A stretch of 64,000 bases of DNA from Atriophallophorus winterbourni (GCA_013407085.1 JACCGJ010010536.1:1-64000); one strand, 5' to 3'. Shown: positions 20,430 through 32,740, counted from the first letter of the stretch. The notes: a model not told the origin generated them from the letters alone. Numbers and translations: made by a program.

Positions 20430-23262
20430 ACCAGTACCAGTCAGTACCAGTGATCGTCCTGAGTTGGAATCAGACCCACGACATGAAATGCATTGCTGAT
20501 GAGCTCAAATAAGAGTCCAGTGCTATCAATCTGAAACGATGTTATAAACTTTGTGAATATTTCAAAGGAATTGGTATTGATGAGTAGACGCAAAACATAA
20601 TGAACAAACTCTCCAAACACCGTTCATCACCGTTGATTGTTTCACGATAACAAACTCTGCAATTTCGAGCTCGGCGTACCAGGAAAAACTTACAATGTAA
20701 TCTACTGAATTGTTTATCTTGGATAAATGTATGCCTTCTTGATAGCATCATCAGCTTGAAAATGGTTCAGAATATTCTAAATCCGAAAGCATCTAATAAT
20801 TCAATCAAGCAATCGCATTTCGGTATGTTAAGATTATATTGTGGCACAACGAAATAAAAAAATTGGAACCGACTATGTTGGCCATTTGGCTGATTGGAAA
20901 CGAAACTTTTTCGAATGTGTTTTAAGCATAATTTCGGCAGCTGGTGTGTCTAGGTATTGGTAACAATGAATGGTTCTATTTTTTAAGAAAAAAATACAAT
21001 AGATTGAGGTTGAATACACATGTCCACTTGTGCAAATTTTCAATTGACATTTAAAGAATTGCATTATTTAAAATTGCGGGTAAATATCCCTAATTGTTCA
21101 AAATTGTATGCTTACGATCTCTCAATGTTTCGACAGACCAAAATATCTAACGGTAATATCTGTCATACAAATTTTCACGGGATCAGGCAAGCTTTAGATT
21201 TAAGTAATGCCTCAACATGCGTGGTATTACTACGAAACAGGATGTTAAATTGTGGTTTCCGAAAGGTATAGGGCTACAAATCTCCTTTCGTGGTTATTTC
21301 ATACAAATGAGAATTACCGTTCCCTCGCAACTAACCACGATTTGAATCTTCAATCACATCAAATTACAACATTCTTCAAAAGTTCAAAAACATCATATTT
21401 ATGGGTAAATTGTGAAAGACAATAACGAAAACAGTAATATTACTGCATAACACGTGTATACATTAAAATCAAATGGTTTCAATTCGTTTGCTCAAATAAG
21501 CAATCTTTTCGCTCGGTTTTCAAATTTATCACACTACATTTTCCTGAGTTGCATACAGTCACCATTACTCCATATTTTGCATAAAAAAGGTTTGTAAATG
21601 TTAGGTGGTTATAGCAAGGTCAAATACTACCATGCATTTGAAGTTAATTTTTCGACGAATGTCCAGATCCGTTTTAAATGTGAATCTGGTGTAGAAGTCA
21701 ACACGCGGAATTTCCAACCGTATTATTTATTGGTTTTGATAGTGGCTTACTATTTATCATTCGGCTAAATCGATTTTGGAATTTATTGTCAAGCTGATGA
21801 ATCAACACATTGCTCACAATTATGAGATTCGAATCCTTTTCAATTAGATAACCTGTTGTATCTAATCTCAAATTGTCTATATCTATAAGCAAATGTTTGT
21901 GAGGAATGACTTTGATCGAGATATTTCACGGTGTTTAATGGTTTAAATAGCAGGGATCCTGAAAATATCGATAGAATGGTAAGAACAAATGTTTTATGGA
22001 TTGGAAGATCAACTTTTTGATTATATTTCAAGTGAAGTATGCATAGAATTCAATTATTGGTTCAGCGCTACATACATCAGTATGCTTCAATTATTCGTGT
22101 ATAACATTCGTGGAACTAACTGATTGTACGCCGAATAAGATAACTTTCCGCACTAAAGCTAATATAAAAATTGCGTAATAACGGATAATCAGGTCACTTT
22201 CGATCTAAATATTTATCACGCCGTTTGGAAAGATGAATGTCGGAATCCAAGAAGGAGGCCAATATAATACATTTCTTATTGGTATTAAGATTGTGCTCCG
22301 GTAGTAATCAGGATCATTATGCACAAATGACATTTGCTAGGATGGATTTTTATGTATGGTTTGTGTTCGCAGCTCAAAATGCAGCTTTTTGATTGTTGAA
22401 TTCACAAAAAACATCGCACATAAACGCCAAAATGGCTAATTGGCTGATCGCTAGAAATATTGAAGATGAATTGAAACAATGGAAATGTGTTAAATAAAAT
22501 TATATTTTGAAGCCACAATTAAATACGACATTTAAATCGAGGCCTTGAGGTTCAAAGACATAATTAAAGTTCATTATCTAACCAAACGGAGAAATAGCTC
22601 AAAATAACATACTTATCTGGTGAGGAAATATACTTAGACCTCATCACTACGCGCCAACTCCAAACAATGCCACATCAACCAACTTCCCCGCATCAATATT
22701 TTTACCACTTTGGTTGTACTTTTGGTTGACCCTGTTAAAATGAAACAATATGCTTGACCAGTAATAACTGTGTGATTTTATGTTTAAACACCGCGCTTTG
22801 TTGTACGAACCTTATGTAACACAAAAATTCAAGTATAACTTTCTTTACTGCGTATTTACTGTTTCAAGGCTCACTGAACCTAATCTCACTGTCTCCACCT
22901 GATGACAGCAAATAGCCATAACCCAGTAGTGGTGCGTAAATGCATGGATGTGAGCAACACGTTACTTTGAAACAACTTGCTGTTCGCGAAACAGGTGTCG
23001 TCTGTCATAGAATGGTTGGTGGTAAGGTCAAATCTGACAGGTGACACATAAAATGTGGCAAATAATTATCCGCGAAGGCTATATCGATCCGTAAATGATG
23101 AAAACAGTCCTGCTGTATGCTACATCTTTAAACAAAGCTAAACGTGGTTCTGCGTGCTTCAACTAGTGTCCAGCACTGCGACCTGCATGATCGAATGTTG
23201 AACTTAGAGCTCAGCATACAAACATTAAAGGCATCGTTTGAAAATTTAGTTGAACATCAGAA
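20430..23262. other. Non-coding duplicated sequence of unit B
   Basis: From about 20,550 this is collinear with unit A 3,140-3,780 plus 8,927-10,700 and with unit C 50,130-53,100. The uninterrupted sequence at 21,160-21,190 gives the empty site for the Gypsy insertion in A. A family 2 hammerhead-like core with an intact CTGATGA lies at 22,899. No conserved open frame. Confidence 0.7.
22885..22965 (+). repeat. Hammerhead-like repeat, family 2, single copy (unit B)
   Basis: CTGATGACAGC, then AAATA, GCCATAACCCAGTAGTGG. Catalytic-core box CTGATGA is intact; the GAAA box has become ATAA. Syntenic with 10,330 and 52,355. Confidence 0.5.
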
Positions 23263-23405
23263 AACCGTGCAAAGACACTGAAAACTCAAACTCAGAAGAC
23301 GTTTTAGAAAACCACAAAGGTCCGGCACTCATGGGGTCGGACCAATAGTCACTATCTACATACCATCGCTACATATTAAAACCATTAATAACTGTTAATA
23401 CACAA

Positions 23406-23615
23406 ATGCGCAGTGTTTGTTTAAAAATAGCTGAATTAATTCATTTCAGCATTCATGTTTTTGCTAACATTATCCCTGTAACCGAGACGTGGTTCAAAGA
23501 TCAGGTGATTGATTGTAAGCTTGCAATCCTCAATATGATCCTGCTTTGGCAAGACCGCTCAAGAACAGTTGTTGAAGAAGCTGCGTATTACTACTCTTTC
23601 TTATACACGATTTGA
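23406..23615 (+). pseudogene. CR1-like endonuclease N-terminal fragment
   Basis: FANIIPVTETWFKDQVIDCK is the TETW motif near the start of the endonuclease; the RGGGVAxY-like segment that follows is decayed (RTVVEEAAYYYSF). A second copy is at 55,020-55,180 in unit C. Confidence 0.7.
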
Positions 23616-23917
23616 GCTAGACGATACCGTGTGATGTAGCTTGCGCCTAGAATTTGGAGAGAACCTCAAACTTGGTGTAATTTACCGCTCGCTGACCTCA
23701 TCTGACGCCTTCGACGAATAGTTGTTATAAATATTGCGTAACGCTGGGAATCTGAGGGAAAGAATACTACTCAAAATGGTTGATTTCAATTTCCACAGCT
23801 TAACACCAAAAGATTACACCCGCAGAAATCACTTGAATACAAATTCAATGGGATAATTGATCTCATTACCATAAAAATAGAGTGTGCAATGAATCGGTTA
23901 TAGTAAGTTTTGGGCAA

Positions 23918-23962
23918 CGTTTCACTTCTGAACACAGAAGCTTCGTCAGACCAAGGGTGTCG
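23918..23962 (-). ncRNA. Minimal hammerhead ribozyme motif in the PLE 3' region
   Basis: On the minus strand: CGAC, then ACC-CTT-GGT (helix I with a 3-nt loop), CTGACGA, a hairpin CTTCTG-TGTT-CAGAAG (helix II), GAAA and CG. This is the full hammerhead core (CUGANGA...GAAA) with a three-base helix III. If the first block were CGTC, helix III would be CGT/ACG with cleavage after C; here U16.1 is A, so this copy is probably inactive. Short-helix-III hammerheads are a known feature of Penelope-like elements. Confidence 0.72.
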
Positions 23963-24140
23963 ATACGAACAGTGTTCAGGTTTAAATGGCATTCTCCTGA
24001 CCAATCCTGACTTTTGTAAGCTAGACAGGGGAGATCAAGATAATTGATCACACCTCCTAGTTGCTGTGTTCATCCCTAATTATTTATTAATTGCACAGGT
24101 CAGCGTCTGCTGACACACTGCTTACGTTACCATGTGCGTA

Positions 24141-24885
24141 TTAGGTGTGATGTTCGTTAATCCTTATCCGCTGCAAAACCGAACGCCAGATAGTTGAGAT
24201 ATCCGCCCTATCCACCTTGTTCACCGCATTCGCCCCAGCCTTTGTTATTTCAACAGCCTCAGCGTGAAGTCTTTCCCTATAAGATTTCACACTCCGTCTT
24301 ATCACTTTTACGTTATCATGATCTACGCTGTGTCCAGTGTCTAGCACGTGTTCAGCTGGGGCCGAATCTTGAATCAGTGATCGATATTCACTGGGATTGC
24401 GGGGTCGCTTTTCCACTCGTTTCCTGTGTTCGTTTACCCCAGTGCAGACCTTTAGACGTTTGTCCAATGTAAACATCCGCACAACCCTTGCAATTGATTT
24501 TGTAGATGCAGTTCGTCGCACAACCTAACGGAGTCTTATCTTTGAGATGCATTAATACGGAGCGGAGCGTTCTAACTCCCTTATATGTTACTCTAATACC
24601 TGCGCTATTCAACATTCGACTTATTCCTTCGGAGGCGCTTCTGACATACGGTAGAAATACCGTAGCTCGCCAAACTTTTTCCGTCCCCGGTTGCGGATGT
24701 CGAACTCGGTTCAACTGGCGCTTAATTAAGCTCTTGGGGTAACCATGATTTGAGAGTCGACGACTGACTTCTTCATGAGCTCGTCTCTCATCTGCATCAT
24801 CGCTGCAAAGGTGGTCAAACTTGTAGAATAGCGATTTTGCTATGGACTGAAATACCCTTTTAGGGTGCGCAGATGTGAATCTCAA
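24141..24885 (-). pseudogene. PLE C-terminal protein with GIY-YIG endonuclease (frameshifted)
   Basis: The 24,885-24,388 frame holds the connector with RRLSNHGYPKSLIKRQLNR, FLPYVRSASEGISRML and the start of the GIY-YIG domain: CIYKINCKGCADVYIGQTSK, including the CxxC of the zinc-finger-like insert. A frameshift near 24,445 moves the reading to the 24,521-24,141 frame. This continues VNEHRKRVEKR (the catalytic EHRK-type segment) and AEHVLDTGHSVDHDNVKVIR to the stop. In intact PLEs this nuclease cuts target DNA. The upstream reverse transcriptase is missing. Confidence 0.85.
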
Positions 24886-25950
24886 AATGGCATCCCTGTC
24901 GATAGGCTTACGATTTTCATGATTATGGACTCCCGATCAGTCTCGAATATATTCAAATACTTCGCTAATCGCATTACCCTTTGCAACCACCTTGATTTAT
25001 CAACTCTACAGAGAGGCCCCGACGAATCTTAAATCCTAGATTTGATTATCACATCCGAAGCAACTGCAGTCGATTCAGTGCAGTATCGCAGTCCTTTGGT
25101 GGTGAGTGACCACATTGTGTTCTTCTTTGCATTCGTGTACAGTGCCAGGAGTGTATCTAATGACATCAAAATCATCAGAAGGGTAGATTATTTTTCACTT
25201 GTCAAAACAAAAAAGATGTAGCAACAGAGGCATCATGATCGTTTCTATGTAGAAAATCAATATTCCAGCATTCTGTATGAAAATAGATTACCACTCAGCC
25301 TGTACTCCGAAACGAAATTTTGGAACATTTTGTTTCAAACTCCACACACGCACCCGAAATGAATAGCCATACGAGATTCAGCAGTGTAAATACAAGGGAT
25401 CACTCGAAATGTCCGGAACAAGCTTACGTCCATAATCCGCAAAATCATGCAACATCACAATTGCATTCTAAAAAACAGATGGAACGACGTCCTACGATGC
25501 TCTACACGATCTTAATCAACGCGACTATGGTTTCATCGGGAGGTTTCGTATCCTGACAGCTGGCGGATTGACAGATAGTTTCAGGGATACAACTGATGCC
25601 CTGGCAGCATTTTATGCGCAATTCTTTTGTCTAACGGATGTGCTCCCTGCCAACAACATTGTCACGTTCAATGAAGATTGAAAGCTTAATTGATCTCGAT
25701 GGGAATCCTACTGTTGTTCGAAAGCATTTAAGCAGGCTAAACGGTACCAAATCTCCGAGTAAAGACGGAATAACCTCGGCTATTATGAAGTCATGTCAGC
25801 TTTAGCTTTGAAACCCTCGATGTAATTTATTTAAGCATACACTGAATGCAGCAATCGTATACTTGACTGTAAAACAGGCTTATTACAACAATCTGCAAAG
25901 GTGGCATTCGTTCGGATTCGGTTAATTAGCACCGTTTGACACTCCGTTAA

Positions 25951-26954
25951 GTGGTCCATAAAGTATTGGATCGCATGGATTGTGATAGTATTATAAAGCA
26001 CATCCAGAGCCATGAAATTTTTTCTCAGTCACGACATGAATTTAGAAAACAACACTCATGCTCGTCTAACTTCCTTACGACTTTAATCGAGTGGACGCTA
26101 GCACTAGATGAATGGAGTTTCGTACATGCCCGTTACTTAGATATATCAAAAGCTTTAGATCGGGTTGATCACTACTCACTACTTTGGAAGCTGCAGGATT
26201 TTGGCGCAAAATGAAAATTACTGACATGGTTCGCCAGCTACCTGTATAAACGCAGAGCAAAACCAAAATAGACGGCAACATTTAAAGTAATATTGGAGCC
26301 AAAAGCGGTGACACACAACGTTCAGCACTCAGTTTAATACCGTTTTTTCAAAATTTTAAAATAATCTATCGAAACTGGTGCGATGTGAACTTTTTATTTT
26401 TACAGACAATGTAAACATTTAGACGACGTTTAACTCTTTTGAGGATTGCCTAGTTTTACCAACAGACTTGAATAAGCTGCATTAGTTCTCAATTCAAAAC
26501 AAGTTTCCACATGTTGCAATTTGGGAAGCCTTTACGTTTCTCATACATACTTGGCGGTCACACGCTTGAGTGGAGTATATCGCAGACAGATCTCGATATG
26601 TGTTTTTGCAGAAATTAAAAAAATAACCTGCAGTGCAACGCCGTCTCTAGTCGTGCATGCAGCGTACTTGCCTTAATCAGACGAATATTCGGACGTTTTC
26701 CATCGCACTAATTGTTAAAGATACTCAATGCATACATATATCTAATTGTGGACTATACATTACAAGCTTTGACACCATGGATGGAAAACGACATCTCGCT
26801 TCTCGAAGGGATTTATCAAAAGGTACCTGGATTTGATCATTTACCATTTGATCAGCGACTGAACAGTTCTGAATTGCACACACTTGAGCACAGACGCATC
26901 CGAGGCGACCTACTCATGGCAAACCGAATAATCCATACGGGGTCACCGCACTAA
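25951..26954 (+). pseudogene. CR1-like reverse transcriptase remnants
   Basis: 25,951-26,214 carries HEFRKQHSC and a dispersed YLDISKALDRVDH box, and a stop at 26,212 replaces the residue after FGAK. 26,712-26,954 carries the thumb and C-terminal domain. The active-site FADD region between them is destroyed (FYFYRQCK-like). It normally copies element RNA at a nicked target. Confidence 0.75.
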
Positions 26955-27120
26955 GACACGTTTTAACGATTGGTTCCAATCCCCATCACCCGCAGTCACA
27001 ACTTGATCCTTCCCGATTAAACTGACGCCGCAACATCTGCGCTGCTCGTATATGCATTTTATTTAACATCATTCCGCCAAAAATGTTCAATCAAGCGTTA
27101 CGATCTTTTGTGTTCAATAA

Positions 27121-28134
27121 TAATGTGATGGTCCCAGTTTACTGAAATCCCATGGTGTTTACTTTTTACACACAACTGGAGAAACTAAAAACAAATAACT
27201 GAAAACATATAACTAAGTAAATAACTAACTTACTAACTAAAAACATATATTTCCAGAAGAGATTTCCGACCTCCATATTGGAAAGTGAATTACATTTTCT
27301 CCTCCTTTGAATCACATAGACGCAAACAATAAAGTGACGATTTGGTAAACTCTCATAAATATATCATGCTATTGCACAGCTATTTGCCTTTTATAACTAT
27401 AAATCTTGAATCGTGAGTGTTATTTCTCATCATGTTCATTCCCGTTAGTTTTCAGTTTGTGTTCCATTCAGATACTACACAATATGGAATTAGGGATTGC
27501 ATTGAAAAAATCTAATAACATTGATCGCAATGAAGAGAGTGTCACTAATGTGAATCTCGATGTGTCGGTAAAGAAAATATTATTACATCAACATGTACAG
27601 TGTCCCAGCACTATCTAGTTTCCGTAAATTACTGAGCAATCGCTAGATAAGGTCATGGTCAAAAGATTTCTACTTGGCTTGTTCAAATATATGCATTGTT
27701 ACTCCATCACGCTTCAAGCTGCAAAACTGTATTTTACTCCACATGAATCATAAGCTCGGCGTGTTAGAGATCTCTTTAAAAATCTTTGATTTTAATCGCA
27801 ATTGTTCAGAGGTGTGAACTGAGGTAATTTTCTCTGAAACGTCTAGGTATTATAAGACCATTCTGCTGTCAAATAGGTTTTCTTTTTTATTAATCAAGAT
27901 TCTATTCTGCAAATTTAAAATAGTATAAGCAATTTTCAGTAATTACTACGTTGAAGTTCAGTACTCATAGGAAGATTGTTTATCCATTTCTGCTCCCATA
28001 TAATATTACATTCTTGCAGTTTTCAAACGTACAACATCGGCCTAATGCTTTTCATTATGGTCCACGTTTTGTTTTTGATATAACTCTCAATCAAGGTTAA
28101 GATTTTAGATTTTAGATTTTAGTCCCGTTCATTG
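27121..28134. other. AT-rich sequence without recognised features
   Basis: About 1 kb. Short open frames only, none with recognisable domains. Repeated short words TTAGATTTTAGATTTTAG at 28,103-28,125 lie just beyond the tail of the next CR1-like element. Confidence 0.5.
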
Positions 28135-29520
28135 GGTTGTTTCAAGATTCAAGATTCAAAAATTTATGGTCACAAAAAGCACATAGCTTCGCAATTACCA
28201 TATCATAGTAAATATACGTTCAGAAAATAAGTATAAAATAAACATGTAATTTCAAGTATAGTCAAGTTGTATAGTTACCATGAATCAATACGCAGGTGTC
28301 GTCAAATGGTTATGCAACAAATGAGTATCCAAATTTCGAATAAACGTTTCGATGCTGGGAGAGATGACAAGCGTTTCAGGGAGGGAATTCCAAAGGAAAC
28401 AGACACGTTCACAATAAAAATATCGGCGACAGCTGATACGGGAGTGGGGAATTTGCAGTGTCGCTGAGTGGCTGCGTGTATGACGTGAATCACGGTATTC
28501 GAATAAATGTTCTAAGGGATGATGTGGGGTTTTTAATATTTTATATGTTAGTATCACATCGCTTCGAAGGCTTCTTCGGAGGGGAGTGGGGAGCCTCAGT
28601 ATTTTCAATCGTTCCTCGTACGCTAGTTTACGGAAACCTCTTACGAGTTTGGTTGCGCGATGGTATATTTTGTCAAGCAATATTATATCCTTTTTTAACC
28701 ACGGAGTCCAAGCTTGTGATGCATGTTCCATGGTTGGAATTATATAGGCGTTCATGATGGTGGGCAAAGTTCCAGGCGAGAAGGTTCTGAAGATCCGTCG
28801 CAGCATACCTAGAAGCTTGGAAGCACGCTTGTAGATAACCTCACAATGTAGGCTGTTCTTCAGGCTGCCGCATACCCAGACTCCAAGATCCCTTTCCGAT
28901 TCTGTCCAGCTCAAAATAGTCTGCCCAAAGTGATACTGGTACTGGAATGGCTTACCAATTTGCAACGCCTTGCATTTTTGGATATTGAATGGCAAATTAT
29001 TCCGTACCGACCATTCGTGTAGAGCATCAAGATCACGTTGCAGCTGTACACAGTCCGCAATTGTTTTTATCCGGGTCCAGAGTTTAATGTCATCAGCAAA
29101 AAGAATCACCTTGCATGCGAGCGTCTCTGGTAAGTCGTTGATGTAAGCCAAGAAAAGTACTGGCCCGAGGACTGAACCTTGCGGTACGCCACTAGAGGCA
29201 TCAATAGCCTGTGATAGTACCCCGTTGATTCGAACGATCGCCTTACGCCCACTGAGGTAACTTTCAAGCCATGTGAGTAGCTGTCCGCTGATACCCATCT
29301 GCTTTAGCTTTTGTAATAGTCGAAAGTGATCAACTCGATCGAAAGCTTTAGACATGTCCAGATAACAAGCGTGGATGCTAGCTCCTTCGTCAACCGCTTG
29401 GGTCCAGTCATTTAAAACTGTCAACAGGTTTGTCAAGCATGAGCGAGATTTACGAAAACCATGCTGCGCTACAGATAGCATGTTTTGTGATTCCAGGTGA
29501 TAAACTATATTGCTATATTG
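28135..29520 (-). mobile_element. CR1-like retrotransposon, 5'-truncated, with an intact RT frame
   Basis: A minus-strand element. The 3' end is a short tandem tail, CAAGATTCAAGATTC in plus orientation, near 28,143-28,160, the same tail type as the element at 38,575. The 5' end is truncated inside the reverse transcriptase near 29,520. It has the best-preserved coding frame of any element in the window and is therefore probably the youngest. Confidence 0.88.
28285..29481 (-). CDS. Reverse transcriptase, 398-codon partial ORF of a CR1-like element
   Basis: Open without interruption. Motifs in order: AQHGFRKSRSCLTNL (fingers), CYLDMSKAFDRVDH (first catalytic Asp), SSGVPQGSVLGPVLFLAYIN, the active site VILFADDIKLW, NLPFNIQKCKALQIG and ERDLGVWVCGSLKNSLHC. 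The thumb and C-terminal region end SRISCRRYFYCERVCFLWNS. The frame continues upstream of the first ATG (YHLESQN), so the true element ORF was longer; the endonuclease is missing. It could encode an RT-only protein but has no promoter of its own that I can see. Confidence 0.9.
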   Translation of the reverse strand: MLSVAQHGFRKSRSCLTNLLTVLNDWTQAVDEGASIHACYLDMSKAFDRVDHFRLLQKLKQMGISGQLLTWLESYLSGRKAIVRINGVLSQAIDASSGVPQGSVLGPVLFLAYINDLPETLACKVILFADDIKLWTRIKTIADCVQLQRDLDALHEWSVRNNLPFNIQKCKALQIGKPFQYQYHFGQTILSWTESERDLGVWVCGSLKNSLHCEVIYKRASKLLGMLRRIFRTFSPGTLPTIMNAYIIPTMEHASQAWTPWLKKDIILLDKIYHRATKLVRGFRKLAYEERLKILRLPTPLRRSLRSDVILTYKILKTPHHPLEHLFEYRDSRHTRSHSATLQIPHSRISCRRYFYCERVCFLWNSLPETLVISPSIETFIRNLDTHLLHNHLTTPAY

Positions 29521-31740
29521 CGCAGCACTTGACTCGGTTGATTGTCCGGATGGTTATTTTCTGACATTCTGATCATAAATATATCTCAGTCTGTTTTATG
29601 CATCATAAGAAAATACCAGGCTGCCATTCGAAAACAAAGTGATATCATACTTGCGTTAACGTTTACTTGAGAATTATAATTATGTATATAACTTTCAATT
29701 CTGAATGATCTATTCACATCATGCATTTTTCTGTGAAGATGGAATGGTGCTCAAGTTTCGAATTAAGCATTAATTATTGGAGACGAAAATGATGGCTCGA
29801 AAATTCATATGTGCCGCGCTATCCTCATATATACTCCAGTTGACCCTAAACCATACATAATCGATATGCTCTATTAGGTTTAGAGCTATGATATGCATCT
29901 GACTTAATGCGTCATTTAGTGGAGGAAATAATGTCCATCTAATTGTAGCGGGTAGGAAAGAATCGGGTTTTGATTTTCAGGTCATTAAAAGTTATCGAAT
30001 GGCAGCTGGCGAACGTCAAGCATCTTAGCAAATCGTTTGAGTCATCAATTGAATGGTAACCACATAATCCTCCAAGTTTCGCACCCACATGAACAGAATG
30101 TGTTTTGTTTCATTCCCGAGGTTTTCATGTCCAAATCTAATCGATTTCACTAACGATTCCCTTAATTCAAGAAAAGCTAACTGGTTAAACGCGTTTATTG
30201 CGCAAGAGGAAAAATCAATACACACACGCCTATCTTATAAAGCAAATGAATTATCCACAACATTGAACTGAATAATGCCTGTCACATTTGATACCTCCAT
30301 CTTATTCGCGAATCAATTTATTTCAATTAATATGCTTCGATCCCTCAAAACACGAGGCTTGTTTAACCAGCCCTAACATTTTGCTTGTTTTTACTCGAAA
30401 TGTTGTAATGCAATACTTCTCAAACCTGAATTATTACGAGTTTGCAGTTGTCATCGTCGGTCGTTACGGAGCTTCCGCCTCTTGTTTTGTGCCGAAGAGT
30501 GCGGTTATTCTTATCATTCGAAAGCTCGTTATTAGCACTTATTATCACATAATAAATATTTTATTGCCAGCACACACATACCGCACTTATCTCTAGTAGT
30601 TCAAAATTTCCGAGGACATTGTCACGTAGTCGTTTATATCATTATGCGTTATCTCACACTTTGGTATTCAGATCCTTTATTGAAAGCTTTGAATGTACAC
30701 GTTAGAGACTTTCTATAACTTTGTCAGCTCATTTCAGAAAATGTGTTATCTTGTAAGCTTGCAGTTACTTAAGCATGCCTTCGGAAATCATTCATTGTCA
30801 ATGTTGCATTCTAGGTGCCGTTTGATGCATTAATAATCCAGTTACCAAGACTTTCAATTCAGTGAATGTTTTACTGTTTGTTGTTGTATACAGTTAAACC
30901 ACTAATACGAAATTTATGATGTTGTATGTTCGCATTTTAAGTATCTGTCGGTGATGGAGCATTATAACAGATCTTTCTTCTACTGATGCAAAGTAATCTA
31001 GGTGAAATCGGAAATGCCAGTCATTGTTGGTTTCATTGCCGCATCTGAAAGGCAGATTTTGCGCAGAAGCAAATGACAAAACACTAAATATGTATAACAG
31101 AATAGTATTATGCCAGGGTTTCCGTGAGAATTTGGAAGCTAGAAACCACCAAATAAATATGCCAACATTGATTATTAATCGATAAAGCATTTCGTGATAT
31201 TCGCCAAGTTTTGTGGTGCTCGAAAAGTTGGAGTTGTAACCATTTTCATCTAACATTCGAATCCGAGGTATGGAGGTTCAGTAGGTAATTTTAATGTATA
31301 TACAACCTTATGAAATAATATTTACCTTAATGTGGATCGCCGTATTTTCGACTTTTCATTTATTACATTTGATTCTTTTGTACAAGAAAATAATCGGCTA
31401 TAACTACAATATGAACTTGTGCAAATCACCAGAAAATATTCAGAATCTCAATCTCCTGTTTAGCTAATAAAAAAAACAGTTTTTGTACAAATGTGGCTAT
31501 TGTTGCTCCGTATTGGCGTTCACACAACAGGGCACGGTGTTCAATTTTTCAAGTGTAAAGTATTGTAGAACTAGATATGTGAACAACATAAAACTAATAA
31601 TGAATAGATTGTTGCACACAATCTCCGAACTCAACCCAAGTTGTGAAAGGACTATTAATACCCGAGAAGTAAGTTCACTTAAATTAATGTAATGTTAATT
31701 CACAGATAAATGCATTGTTTTACTGATATTTTCGTGCACG
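29521..31740. other. AT-rich sequence without recognised features
   Basis: About 2.2 kb. The longest frame (31,256-30,894, minus, 120 codons) shows no domain, repeat or homology to other parts of the window, and its hydrophobic start looks like chance. I see no gene. Confidence 0.45.
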
Positions 31741-31744
31741 GGAA

Positions 31745-32245
31745 TAGATAAGTTGCAAAATAAACCGTTGGGTAAAATTGCTCCGAAATCCTATACGTTG
31801 CGTGGGAATGGCCAGGATCAGTGGTCGATGTTCCTCCTAGTGTATATCGACGTCAATCTAACACAAGTGAACAGAGTGAAGGTCGGCTGACACAGCGGAC
31901 CACATACGTGAAAGTACATAATTAACAGGGCTAAGGTTAAGCCATTTTTGAAGAAAAACAAAAATCTAATGAACTACTAGGTTTAAGGTGAATAACAACT
32001 ATTCACATTCGCATCAGTGCCGAGCGCCAGACTGTGGAGTTTTCTGCAACATCCACCTTATTTACCGTTAGCCGACCTGTCATGAAAACTTGCCTTGACC
32101 TGTCTCGACCGCCTCCGCAAGTTGGCGTTCGCTATAGGGTTTAGTACCGCGTCTCAATATGTCCACATTGTCTAGATCGACGCTGTGGCCAGATTCTAAC
32201 TCGTGCTCCGCAAAGGTAGAGTCACGAATATAGGATTATTATTCC
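31745..32245 (-). mobile_element. Penelope-like element 3' fragment
   Basis: Homologous to 57,720-58,140. Around 32,140-32,240 the minus strand translates to the PLE C-terminus (STFAEHELESGHSVDLDNV), then decays. The rest is its 3' untranslated region, with the shared block GGTTAAGCCATTTTTGAAGA. Heavily degenerate. Confidence 0.7.
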
Positions 32246-32599
32246 CTCGCATTCCGGTATCAGTTGTCGATTTTCTTACCAGTTTGTATTCAGATCCATT
32301 ATGTTGTGTAATAAAGAAATGTCGCTTTACCTGTCAGAATGTCGAAAATCGGAATTTCATTGATTGTTGCTTTGAATTCCTGAAATGTATTACATCATTA
32401 TTATGAAAGTATTAAAGAGGCTGAATGAAACAAATATAACAGTTGTATTATTTATTTAACTTATTTTGAAAAATGTTGAAACCAGCCAACATATGCTTTG
32501 CATGTCTGTCAATATATCGGATAATATCATGGGCGGAAATTATTTTCTAGAGTGAATTATATAATTGGAGCAAAAATATCACTATACCTATGATCAACA

Positions 32600-32740
32600 A
32601 TCCATAGTTGCATGCATTGCCATTAAGCGAACGTCTCAACCTAATTCCGACTGTTTGCACTCATCAGTTAGGAAAGTTACTAACAGCATATGCATGCCTT
32701 GGGACAGTAAAAATAGTAAACAATTAGTGCACGTTAGCAA
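32600..32740 (-). repeat. Hammerhead-like repeat, family 1, single copy
   Basis: The plus strand reads GACTGTTTGCACTCATCAGT, so the minus strand has CTGATGA followed by GTGC and AAACA. The GAAA side has been replaced. The flanks (ATGCATGCCTTGGGACAGT, AACAATTAGTGCACGTTAGC) match array units. Confidence 0.5.

Larger units (their letters stand above)
23873..24966 (-). mobile_element. Penelope-like element (PLE), 5'-truncated, nested in the CR1-like element
   Basis: Inserted in the CR1 endonuclease between CTCATTACC (left) and CGCATTACC (right), giving a short CATTACC duplication. The uninterrupted sequence at 55,390-55,440 is the empty site. It encodes the C-terminal part of a PLE protein with a GIY-YIG endonuclease, and its 3' region carries a minimal hammerhead. 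PLE fragments at 32 kb and 58 kb belong to the same or a close family. Confidence 0.85.
23263..27120 (+). mobile_element. CR1-like non-LTR retrotransposon, degenerate, interrupted by a PLE
   Basis: Begins where homology to units A and C stops. 23,280-23,350 matches the end of the ORF1-like frame at 54,060-54,135 (TEDVLKNHK). The endonuclease runs from 23,400 (VTETWF) through 23,850 and resumes after the PLE with LDLIITSEATAVDSVQY at 25,035. Reverse transcriptase follows: QSRHEFRKQHSCSSNF, YLDISKALDRVDH at 26,130-26,170, and thumb-like WMENDISLLEGIYQKVPGFD at 26,780. Stops in nearly every segment. The 3' end near 27,120 is approximate. Confidence 0.82.

Noticed and set aside
30894..31256. 120-codon minus-strand frame
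   Set aside because: AT-rich sequence, no motif; consistent with chance.
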